The notes under the pieces: model-generated
The model's input: the letters and a program-made list of their open reading frames with translations, nothing else
Database searches by the model: none
What the model was told of the DNA's origin: nothing
Origin: a bacterium
Lineage (GTDB): Bacteria > Chloroflexota > Dormibacteria > UBA8260 > Bog-877
Assembly (NCBI GenBank): GCA_021817185.1
Contig: JAKAVU010000162.1
Span: 1-5,680 of the forward strand
Reading direction: 5' to 3'
DNA length: 5,680 nucleotides
Position numbers and translations under genes: made by a program
Part shown: piece by piece, positions 1 to 5,517 of the stretch
How positions within the stretch are numbered: the first letter of the stretch is position 1
Layout of the letters: each line of letters opens with the position of its first letter

Positions 1-7
1 GTGACCG

Positions 8-805
8 TTGACATCTGCGTTTGCCAGGGGGCAAACCCGGCCGCGGTTAAGGGACTACCTTGAGTTGGCCACACGGGGCGGCTTTCCCGAGGTGGCACTG
101 CGCCCCCTCTCTCAAGCGGCGAGAAGCACCTGGCTCGAAAGTTACATTAGCCAAGTGATAAGTAGAGACGCCATTGCCGTAATGCCACGGGGTGATCCCC
201 AAAAGATGCGTGCCTACTTCGAGGCACTAGCACTGCAGACGGCGGGAACACCACTCGACAAGACCCTAATCGATACCGCTGGTGTAGGTAAGGACGCAGC
301 AGCGGGATATGAGGGATTGTTCGAGAATCTCTTCCTGACTGAACGACTGCCGGGTTGGACCAAGAAGGCGTTTTCGCGTTTTACCGAACTCCCAAAGCGC
401 TATATCATCGACCCTGCGCTGGCTGCAAATTCGGCACACGTGGGTCTCCAAGGTATTCTTGGCGACTCGGACCTTCTTGGCAGAATGCTCGATACCTTTA
501 TTACGGCCCAGCTGCGCCCCCTGTGGAGTTTGACCGCAACAAGGGTAAAGCCGTACCACTTGAGGACAAAGGGCGGTAGACAGGAGATCGACCTTCTCCT
601 TGAAACTGAGGACAAGAAGCTTCTGGCCTTTGAATTCAAGGCATCCTCGGCGCCATCAGCTCACGATGCCAGGCACTTGCTTTGGTTGCGAAGTCTCTTG
701 GAGGACCGGTTGGTCGCTGGTGCCGTAATGCATACCGGTCCGGACGTCTTTCGGTTGTCGGATCGGGTTCTTGCGCTGCCCATCAGTACGATTTGGGGCG
801 CCTGA
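8..805 (+). CDS. AAA/DUF4143 ATP-binding protein, C-terminal half only (possibly a pseudogene)
   Basis: The cellular role of this family is not established. Its members usually have about 400 residues: an N-terminal P-loop ATPase half (AAA_14) followed by DUF4143. Only the second half is seen here, 265 residues from a TTG at 8. Visible landmarks are the GGFPE motif (residues 24-28) that opens DUF4143, the SRD motif (52-54), PKRYIIDP (129-136), and a PD-(D/E)XK-like tail with E193-I-D195 and E209-F-K211. Walker A and B are absent. The frame is closed on the left by a TGA at 2-4, yet the residues just after it already look like the linker before DUF4143. The ATPase half is therefore either upstream in another frame, cut by a nonsense mutation, or lost. 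The start at 8 is only the first possible codon and is probably not a true start. Codon use is less GC-biased than in the second ATPase, hinting at a different source. The family call is secure; whether the gene works is not. Confidence 0.75.
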   Translation: MTSAFARGQTRPRLRDYLELATRGGFPEVALRPLSQAARSTWLESYISQVISRDAIAVMPRGDPQKMRAYFEALALQTAGTPLDKTLIDTAGVGKDAAAGYEGLFENLFLTERLPGWTKKAFSRFTELPKRYIIDPALAANSAHVGLQGILGDSDLLGRMLDTFITAQLRPLWSLTATRVKPYHLRTKGGRQEIDLLLETEDKKLLAFEFKASSAPSAHDARHLLWLRSLLEDRLVAGAVMHTGPDVFRLSDRVLALPISTIWGA

Positions 806-810
806 ACTCA

Positions 811-1080
811 ACTTCAGCACCAACCTTGCAACTCTCTTTGCAACAACCCTGGTGGACCCGAACGCAAAGAATTCGAACCGTCTCGGCGCTGGAGCTCGAG
901 ATGCAGGTCGGCCAGGTTGAATCGCCACCCTTCTACCAGCGTATCGCGCCCCAGGCGTACAGCCTCCGCCAGCTTGGGCTCCACGACTCCGCGATCGCCC
1001 GGCGCCTGGGGGTCAGCGATAAGACCATCGCGAAGGCGATCCAGTGGCGGTTGGAACAGCGCCGGCCGGGCCCGAAGTGA
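811..1080 (+). pseudogene. HTH-coding fragment, probably the C-terminus of a lost recombinase
   Basis: The coherent part of this frame starts just after the stop of the DUF4143 gene and ends at TGA 1078-1080. If it is expressed as a separate peptide, ATG 901 would give 59 residues. The last 45 residues form a clear helix-turn-helix: LRQLGLHDSAIARRLGVSD is followed by KTIAKAI. The preceding segment (RIRTVSALELEMQVGQV, then PPFYQRIAPQA) looks like the strand-rich end of a larger protein. My recollection is that this arrangement (strand, FYxRIAP, HTH) closes some serine recombinases, so I read it as a C-terminal scrap of one; that is inference, not a search result. No catalytic or zinc-ribbon part is present. 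Upstream codons of the same frame overlap the DUF4143 gene and are out-of-frame noise. A small stand-alone DNA-binding protein is the alternative. Confidence 0.45.
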
Positions 1081-1090
1081 GCCCGGCCGG
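1062..1090 (+). terminator. GC-rich hairpin across the stop codon of the HTH fragment
   Basis: CCGGCCGGGC (1062-1071) pairs perfectly with GCCCGGCCGG (1081-1090) around a 9-nt loop that contains the TGA stop of the HTH fragment. Such a strong stem could end transcription coming from the left. No T-run follows (ACCGAGCC), so it is not a standard intrinsic terminator. It may separate upstream transcription from the promoter near 1261. Confidence 0.35.
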
Positions 1091-1203
1091 ACCGAGCCAC
1101 CAAAGCGCCCTTCATAGTCGTCAACCTAAGCGGGGTGCCTCCCTTGGGCAGACTGAATTTCCGCCACCCACCAGGATCGAAGGTGAGGCGCTTGGCTGTG
1201 CCG

Positions 1204-1272
1204 CTTGCGACAAGTGGACTGAGGGCGTTGCGACTTGTAGACTGGATCGGTTGCGACTTGTAGACTAGGGCC
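1204..1272 (+). repeat. Three tandem 23-bp iterons (candidate operator)
   Basis: Three units in exact 23-bp register start at 1204, 1227 and 1250. Units 2 and 3 share the identical 17-mer GTTGCGACTTGTAGACT (1227-1243 and 1250-1266). Unit 1 is a diverged copy, CTTGCGACAAGTGGACT (1204-1220). The 6-7 bases after each core also vary only slightly (GAGGGC, GGATCG, AGGGCC). A period of 23 bp is close to two helical turns, which suits cooperative binding of a protein on one face of the DNA. The array ends three bases before the ATG of the complete DUF4143 gene, so it most likely controls that gene. Confidence 0.7.
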
Positions 1273-1274
1273 AA
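1261..1274 (+). promoter_or_regulatory. Likely -10 element for leaderless transcription of the DUF4143 gene
   Basis: TAGACT at 1261-1266 fits the TANNNT -10 pattern common in high-GC Gram-positive bacteria. It ends 8 nt before the ATG at 1275, which would place the transcript start at or within a base or two of the start codon. In agreement, no Shine-Dalgarno sequence precedes the ATG (AGGGCCAA is too close and too weak). No convincing -35 box is at standard distance. The hexamer lies inside the third 23-bp iteron, so any protein bound there would block it. A second TAGACT (1238-1243) lies in unit 2. Confidence 0.45.
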
Positions 1275-2549
1275 ATGAAGAGTTCAAAGAGCGTGCGCTA
1301 CGGCTATGTCCCCCGGATCGCGGATGACGCACTTGCCAAGGCTCTGAAGTCCATCGGTGCCGCTGTGATCGTTGGACCGAAGGCCTGCGGAAAGACGGAG
1401 ACCGCCCGCCAGCGCGCCTCAAGTGAGGTCCTGCTCGACGTTGACGTCGAGGCCCAGCGTGCTGCCAGCGTCGATCCCCGGCTGATCTTGCCCGGCGCCA
1501 CTCCCCGGCTCATCGACGAGTGGCAGCGGGAGCCGATGCTCTGGGACGCCGTGCGGCGCGAGGTGGACGTGCGTCGCTCGCCCGGGCAGTTCATCCTCAC
1601 CGGATCGGCCACACCAAGAGACGAAGTTGCACGGCACTCGGGCGCCGGTCGCCTTGGGGTCCTTCACATGCGGCCCATGACCCTCTTCGAGCAGCGAATC
1701 TCTCCTGGCATCATCTCCATACATGCCCTCCTTAATGGCGAGGCCCCATCAACCGGTACTTCAGCCCTCGATCTGGCAGCCTACTCCGAGCGGATCGTAG
1801 TGGGCGGCTGGCCAGCGCTAATTGGGCAATCCGTCGGCGATGCGCTAGCTTTTATCAACGGCTACATCGACATGATCATCGATCACGATATCGACGTCGT
1901 GTCCGGAGCGCGCCGGAATCCCCGCATGGTCAGGCGGTTCCTGCAGGCCTACGCCCAGTTGACCGCCCACCCAAGTAGGCTGAGCACCATCGTCGATCGA
2001 GCCCGCGGAATCACAGAGAATGAGGCGCCATCCCGGTGGACTGCCGAGCCGTACCTCGACGCCCTCTGCAGGCTGATGGTGGTCGACGACGTCGAGGCAT
2101 GGAACCCTGAGCTGCGTTCACGAACCCGCCTGATGACAACGCCCAAACGGCATCTCGTGGACCCGTCGCTCGCAGCGGCGCTCATGGAGTGCGACCCAGC
2201 GAGACTCCTCGGAGACCTCAATACCCTAGGGTACCTCTTCGAGTCTCTAGCTGCCCGCGACATACGCGTGTATGCAGGGCAAGGCGGCGCGTCCGTGTAC
2301 CACTATCGGGAGCGCGGGGGGGAACTCGAGGTCGACCTGATCGTCGAGCGTCGAGACGGTGCCTGGATCGGGATCGAGGTGAAGATGGGCTCCACCCAAG
2401 TCGACGAGGCGGCAGCAGATCTACTCCGCTTGGCCTCCGCCCGCGTTGTCCGTCCTCCGGTGGCACTACTAGTTGTCACCGCCACCCAGTACGCGTACCG
2501 CCGACAGGATGGTGTTGTTGTGGCACCCTTGGCCCTTCTGGGTCCCTAG
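1275..2549 (+). CDS. AAA/DUF4143 ATP-binding protein with PD-(D/E)XK-like tail, complete
   Basis: A 424-residue protein of the usual full length for the AAA_14/DUF4143 family, whose biological role is unsettled. The Walker A P-loop is GPKACGKT (34-41). Walker B is RLIDEWQ (78-84) with D81 and E82. A sensor-like ILTGSA stands at 107-112. The GGWP motif (177-180) opens DUF4143, and PKRHLVDP (290-297) is the family landmark near its end. The C-terminal part carries E352-V-D354 and E368-V-K370, the spaced acidic/ExK pattern of the PD-(D/E)XK nuclease fold, so nucleic-acid binding or cleavage is possible though not shown. No signal peptide or membrane segment is visible; it is probably cytoplasmic. 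ATG 1275 was chosen because it directly follows the iteron/-10 block and begins the conserved region at the right distance. The gene stands alone, with no partner gene in the same direction close by. It belongs to a different subfamily from the upstream half-gene (GGWP versus GGFPE), so the two are not a recent duplication. Confidence 0.9.
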   Translation: MKSSKSVRYGYVPRIADDALAKALKSIGAAVIVGPKACGKTETARQRASSEVLLDVDVEAQRAASVDPRLILPGATPRLIDEWQREPMLWDAVRREVDVRRSPGQFILTGSATPRDEVARHSGAGRLGVLHMRPMTLFEQRISPGIISIHALLNGEAPSTGTSALDLAAYSERIVVGGWPALIGQSVGDALAFINGYIDMIIDHDIDVVSGARRNPRMVRRFLQAYAQLTAHPSRLSTIVDRARGITENEAPSRWTAEPYLDALCRLMVVDDVEAWNPELRSRTRLMTTPKRHLVDPSLAAALMECDPARLLGDLNTLGYLFESLAARDIRVYAGQGGASVYHYRERGGELEVDLIVERRDGAWIGIEVKMGSTQVDEAAADLLRLASARVVRPPVALLVVTATQYAYRRQDGVVVAPLALLGP

Positions 2550-2891
2550 CCAACTGACGTCGGCCCAACGCTCGCCGACGCGTTCTGCCGAGTGCGATGA
2601 TCGACAGCGTTGCCGGCGCCTCTCCGGAGCTGTGTCTGGGCCGCCGAGGCGGGCCCCGCACGAAGGACGTTGCACCTGACCAGAGACGCCCACTGAACCT
2701 GACCAGGCGAGATATTCCACCCAAGGGACTACCGAGGGCCAGTGTGAGTTCTGACCACGGCCGCGCCGATGGAAGGCTACCTTCTGCGTCACCAAGGCCA
2801 CCTCGGAGAGCACGTTAGTACACTCACCCGGATGCCCAGGAGGTTGTCACTGACGAAACTAGCCGAGGCGCTGCCGGGTCCGTGCTCTTGC
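2550..2891. other. Gene-less stretch with short direct repeats
   Basis: I find no supportable gene on either strand; the open frames lack motifs and have the look of GC-rich chance frames. The only structure I see is the 10-mer ACCTGACCAG at 2674-2683 and again at 2697-2706 (23 bp apart), with a shorter CTGACCA at 2751-2757. This could be the eroded end of an insertion sequence, but no transposase remnant is recognisable next to it. The stretch lies between two converging genes, so it may also hold terminators, but I see no stem followed by a T-run. Confidence 0.4.
2674..2706. repeat. Two direct copies of ACCTGACCAG, 23 bp apart
   Basis: The copies at 2674-2683 and 2697-2706 are identical over 10 bp, and a partial copy (CTGACCA) lies at 2751-2757. 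Multiple short repeats near a terminus are typical of IS21-like elements, but neither partner gene is visible, so the origin is open. Confidence 0.35.
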
Positions 2892-3509
2892 AAACCCTGC
2901 GCCTTTCGCCAGTGGTCCAAGATCTCCCTTTGCCGGGCTGGACGCCGCGGCGAGTGCGTCAGGGATGTCACATCCCGCGCTCACCCGTGATGGGCAGACA
3001 ACGACTCTCATCCCACTGCGCGCGCAGCCCGGGAGGGTGGCAGCGAGTCCTCCAAGACCGAACAGCTCTTGGGTGGAACGTGCAAGCGCTGAGCACCCCC
3101 GCGGTAGATATCCCACGCGGGCCTGCCACGCATCCATCTCCGAAGACGTGACGATGGCATCGAACCGCTTGACTGGGCCAAGACATCGTAGCTGCTGGTC
3201 GGTGGCCAGTCCGAGTCGGCAACCGCAAGTGCCAGCCGCATCCAAGATGGTCTATGCCTCCGGCAGCAGGGGTACCTCCTCGAAGGTGGGTGGGTAGAGT
3301 GCGGCAAGGCCGACGTGTGGGTCGGCGACGGTGAATTATCCTGCGAAGAGCCCGTTCATTGACGCCTCCCATTCGACCTAGGTGCCAACCGATCCGAATA
3401 GGTATCCGACCTCCTCCGTAGGTTGATGCGCTCCGCGGCGAGCCAGGATCTCAAGCGGGTGGATCGCGACTTGGTCGTCGCAGTCAGGATCAGGGCCCGG
3501 ATCGGCCAC
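2892..3509 (-). pseudogene. HAD-superfamily hydrolase (phosphatase-like), degraded
   Basis: One minus-strand frame runs from a GTG at 3509 (sharing bases with the TAG stop of the HIT gene) towards 2892. It is broken by stops at 3378-3380, 3336-3338 and 3252-3254. HAD signatures are scattered over two frames: LPEA then TILDAAG and RLGLATDQ (about 3269-3200, the second-motif region); RFDAIVTSSEM (3167-3135); after a frameshift near 3125, IYRGGAQRLHVPPKS then VLEDSLP and SRAARAVG (about 3109-3011), the usual xIYxxALxxLGVxPE...EDSxxGxxAAxAAG block; after a second shift near 3012, GMRVVVCPS, and finally DLGPL (2924-2910). Read together this is the second half of a subfamily-I HAD phosphatase. The N-terminal piece is less certain: YLFGSVGT (3404-3381) may be a ruined motif I in which the nucleophile Asp is lost. 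Intact homologues hydrolyse small phosphorylated metabolites; this copy cannot make a working enzyme. It probably once formed a coupled pair with the HIT gene. Confidence 0.65.
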
Positions 3510-3967
3510 TACCTCAGGGCCTCTTGAAGTCGCGAAGCGACCTCGTCCCTCTCTGGGTCAGTGAGTAATGCGCCCTCGAAGTTGTGCAGAAAGTCCATCA
3601 CGCTAGGTCCGCCTGGGCGGAGCAAGAAGCTTGCTGGTCGCGGCACGATGTGGAAGTGGACGTGGGCAAATCGGGGTGCTTCAGCCAGCAACATGACCCA
3701 GGTCTTAGAGCAGCCGGTGACAACCTCCAAGGCTCCCGACAGCCGTCGCAGCAAGGAGCCAAGTGCTGCAGCTTCGTCTGGTTCCAGCGCCTGGAGCGAC
3801 TCAACATGGCGCAAGGGCAGGAGGACGAGACGTCCTCGAATCGGCGTGTCGAAGGTGTGGGCCGCTCTCCATCCACGCTCGACCAAGATCGCTGACCGAG
3901 GTGGCAATTGCAATAGGCTGGCGTTTTCGTCGCAGATATAGCAGGAGGTCGGGTCTGGCGCTGTCAC
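3509..3967 (-). CDS. HIT-family (histidine triad) nucleotide hydrolase/transferase-like protein
   Basis: From GTG 3967 the protein has 152 residues, normal for the family; a longer GTG start at 4009 would add 14 residues (MGCCNRAPRVLLGA) with no family look, so the shorter start is preferred. The hallmark H-x-H-x-H is HVHFHIVPR, encoded at about 3664-3638, with the three His that bind and attack nucleotide phosphates. The N-terminus has CYIC, a zinc-type pair. RGRLVLLPLRHVESL is the usual strand and helix before the long amphipathic helix LEPDEAAALGSLLRRL. HIT proteins hydrolyse or transfer nucleoside monophosphates in the cytoplasm; the exact substrate cannot be told. The frame is clean to a TAG at 3509-3511, even though the genes on both sides are wrecked. 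The TAGTG overlap with the ruined HAD gene suggests the two were translationally coupled. Confidence 0.85.
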   Translation of the reverse strand: MTAPDPTSCYICDENASLLQLPPRSAILVERGWRAAHTFDTPIRGRLVLLPLRHVESLQALEPDEAAALGSLLRRLSGALEVVTGCSKTWVMLLAEAPRFAHVHFHIVPRPASFLLRPGGPSVMDFLHNFEGALLTDPERDEVASRLQEALR

Positions 3968-4114
3968 CGCCCCCAAGAGTACTCTCGGCGCTCTGTTGCA
4001 GCAACCCACTGGCAGCGTTCTGCCCGGGTTCGACCGTCGGGTGGCCGCGAGGAGTCGTGGTGGTGGGATTAGAGCGAAGTCAGTGGGGCGTCGCGGCCTC
4101 CGGACGGCGCGTGT

Positions 4115-4509
4115 CTACGCCGCGGCAGGGCAGCTTGAACTCGAGGTCGCCCATACCCGACGTGGAGGCGGCGTCTGGAGGGCCACAAATAGTTGCGCCT
4201 AAGAGGGAGTCAGTTTGGAGGCCAGCGGGACTTCGCCGACTGGGCCGCTGAACTCCACCAGTGCCACTCGGTCGACCTTGCGGCGCAGCCTTCCGCGGGT
4301 CTGGTGGAAACTGTTCTCTGCCAATCTGACCAGCATCAGCTCCAGGATGTGGGAGCGGATGCGGTCCTCTTTGCGGTGGCCCCGGGTCGATGCTCCAGTT
4401 GCTGCTCGAGTTCGCCCCTAGCCTCTCCACTTGCAATACTTGGCGGTAGCCGAACATCGCTGGCCCAGTGCTGAGGCTCTTGCCACTTCGGAATCATGTA
4501 CTGGCCGCC
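4115..4509 (-). pseudogene. IS1634/IS4-like DDE transposase, C-terminal remnant
   Basis: Reading the minus strand downward, pieces of a transposase C-terminus appear in order. GGQYMIPKW (4509-4483) matches the strand before the last catalytic region. After a frameshift comes FGYRQVLQVER (about 4454-4422), the YxQLxxVER block that carries the catalytic Glu. After another shift comes HRKEDRIRSHILELML (4378-4331), the family's HRxEDRIRAHVLLCWLALLL region with an internal deletion. RLRRKVDRVALVEFSGPVGEV and SKLTPS then lead to a TAG at 4199-4201. Reading on in the same frame gives AQLFVALQTPPPRRVWATS, so this TAG most likely replaced a CAG (Gln). The frame finally closes at 4115-4117. I recognise the block order from IS1634-type proteins of actinobacteria. 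No N-terminal domain or terminal inverted repeat was found; the element is long dead. Confidence 0.65.
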
Positions 4510-4667
4510 TGCGCCGGTCGCCGAGCGTGCCGTGCCAACGGCGATGTACGGTCTCAAGCAAACGGGAACTCCGCAGCCCGGCGTAGCGCGACGGCACACG
4601 GGCAAGAGCCCTGTCTGCGAACCTATGTTGACTTTGAGAGCCAGATAATAGACCCTGCCGATCAGCG
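4510..4667. other. Spacer between transposase remnant and regulator gene
   Basis: No gene is supportable here. Part of it may be further eroded transposase on the minus strand. The right end holds the probable promoter region of the MerR-like gene. Confidence 0.3.
4628..4654 (+). promoter_or_regulatory. Possible promoter/operator of the MerR-like gene
   Basis: GATAAT (4644-4649) differs from the -10 consensus by one base and lies 18 nt before the ATG at 4668. TTGACT (4628-4633) looks like a -35 box but is only 10 nt away, too close to serve with that -10. ATAATAGAC (4645-4653) is identical to one arm of the palindrome at 5275-5295, so the site may be an operator half-site bound by the gene's own product. 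No Shine-Dalgarno sequence is seen before the ATG. Confidence 0.35.
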
Positions 4668-5249
4668 ATGAGACCTCCACGCAATGAATGGACTATGACG
4701 GAGGCCGCCCGACTGCTCGGGCAACCCCAGCACCGGCTGATCTATCTCTGTGAGAAGGGAGTGGTCCAGCCCGATCTCCGCACGGCCGAGGGCCGAGGGA
4801 GCAGCAGGGGACTTTCGCGGCGCAACCTTCTCGAGTTCTCGGTGGCTCTCAATCTCCGGCAGCTGCAGATCCGAGCTCAACTCATCGGAGCCCTGCTCGG
4901 GGCGTTACGCGAGCTCGAGGCTCGCCTCGCAGCGGAGCTTCCCGGCTTCTCCATACCTGATAGCCTCCGCCCTTCGACCTCTCAAGATCTGCGCCTGGTG
5001 ATCGGCGACGGCAGGCTCTACTTCACCCTCGTCACCGGTGACGGTGAACCCAGGCTCTTCGGCGGAAGCACCCTGTCCGAGATCGGGTCCACGCCCGATG
5101 CCCCGCTCCGGGAGCTGACTGGCAAGGCGCGGCGCGCAGAGCCGACCGGTCCTCCCGACCCGCGCTCTCACGCCGACACGGACCGGAGTTACACCACACT
5201 TGAGGTCTGCATCACTCACCTCGCACGGGACCTTCCGCTCGGCACATGA
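4668..5249 (+). CDS. MerR-family-like transcriptional regulator
   Basis: A 193-residue protein. Residues 8-58 form a MerR-type winged helix: WTMTEAARLLGQPQHRLIYL is the HTH, CEKGVVQPD the turn into the wing, and GRGSSRGLSRRNLLEFSVAL the wing plus helix. A helical linker rich in Leu, Arg and Glu (about 60-92, LIGALLGALRELEARL) would form the dimer coil. Residues 93-193 do not look like any effector domain I know; a strand pair (LRLVIGDGRLYFTLVTGDGE) is visible, and no Cys cluster of metal sensors is present, so the inducer is unknown. ATG 4668 puts the HTH eight residues from the start, as usual in this family. It is followed, 74 nt on, by a small ORF and a recombinase, so control of a mobile element is plausible. 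The ATAATAG sites before this gene and before the next one are candidate binding sites. Confidence 0.75.
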   Translation: MRPPRNEWTMTEAARLLGQPQHRLIYLCEKGVVQPDLRTAEGRGSSRGLSRRNLLEFSVALNLRQLQIRAQLIGALLGALRELEARLAAELPGFSIPDSLRPSTSQDLRLVIGDGRLYFTLVTGDGEPRLFGGSTLSEIGSTPDAPLRELTGKARRAEPTGPPDPRSHADTDRSYTTLEVCITHLARDLPLGT

Positions 5250-5274
5250 CCCCGTGCGGGGCACCTCGGCGGAC

Positions 5275-5295
5275 ATAATAGACAGTGACTATTAT
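5275..5295. promoter_or_regulatory. 21-bp near-perfect palindrome (candidate operator or recombination site)
   Basis: ATAATAGACA (5275-5284) and TGACTATTAT (5286-5295) are inverted around a single G; 9 of 10 positions pair. The site is strikingly AT-rich inside GC-rich DNA and lies 27 bp before ATG 5323. TATTAT (5290-5295) could itself be the -10 of the following gene pair. One arm recurs before the MerR-like gene (4645-4653), which favours an operator over chance. A recombinase crossover site is the other reading. Confidence 0.55.
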
Positions 5296-5322
5296 TCTCC
5301 TGCCGCTCGCCAGGTCCAGCCG

Positions 5323-5505
5323 ATGAGCGCTTGCGCGCCCGTGCTTGCAATGCCGGTCGAGGGTGGCCCGGCAGATCTGCGGAGTGCCCCATGGACCCTT
5401 CTGCTGGACCATCTCGCCACTGAGCTGGCCCGCGAGTACGTGCGGCTCATGGAGGGTGCCCCAGCAGCGGAAGTCGAGCGGGACATCCCGCTCGCGGACC
5501 ACTGA
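5323..5505 (+). CDS. 60-residue unknown protein upstream of the recombinase
   Basis: I do not recognise a family. The peptide has a Pro/Ala-rich start and one amphipathic helix (WTLLLDHLATELAREYVRLM, residues 24-43), then an acidic tail (EVERDIPLADH). No signal peptide, HTH or metal-binding residues are seen. ATG 5323 was chosen because the frame further upstream runs into the MerR-like gene and the palindrome. AGG at 5312-5314 is a weak ribosome site. The stop at 5503-5505 is 12 nt from the recombinase ATG, so the two genes almost certainly share a transcript; it may be an accessory factor of the recombinase. Confidence 0.6.
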   Translation: MSACAPVLAMPVEGGPADLRSAPWTLLLDHLATELAREYVRLMEGAPAAEVERDIPLADH

Positions 5506-5517
5506 CCGAGATCACCC

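Noticed and set aside
848..892. Possible tRNA 3' end on the minus strand (GGTTCGAATTC followed later by CCACCA)
   Set aside because: The T-stem does not pair (GACGG against TCTTT), no matching 5' acceptor strand or anticodon arm is found, and the distance to CCA is wrong. An integration scar in a tRNA end remains only a remote idea.
1204..1272. CRISPR array
   Set aside because: Only three adjoining 23-bp units with no spacers and no cas genes; they are tandem operator-like iterons.
2469..2813. Minus-strand open frame downstream of the complete ATPase
   Set aside because: No recognisable motif, overlap with the ATPase end, and composition typical of chance frames in GC-rich DNA.
2968..3372. 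Long minus-strand open frame overlapping the HAD wreck
   Set aside because: Its Arg/Pro/His-rich product has no motif, and the HAD blocks lie in the other two minus-strand frames.
3561..3941. Plus-strand open frame opposite the HIT gene
   Set aside because: It is the antisense shadow of the HIT gene, which has clear catalytic motifs.
4193..4474. Plus-strand open frame over the transposase remnant
   Set aside because: The family-like residues are all on the minus strand; the plus frame shows no domain or ribosome site.
5222..5258. Inverted repeat CGCACGGG / CCCGTGCG across the stop of the MerR-like gene
   Set aside because: The 21-nt loop is long and no T-run follows, so it is not convincing as a terminator.
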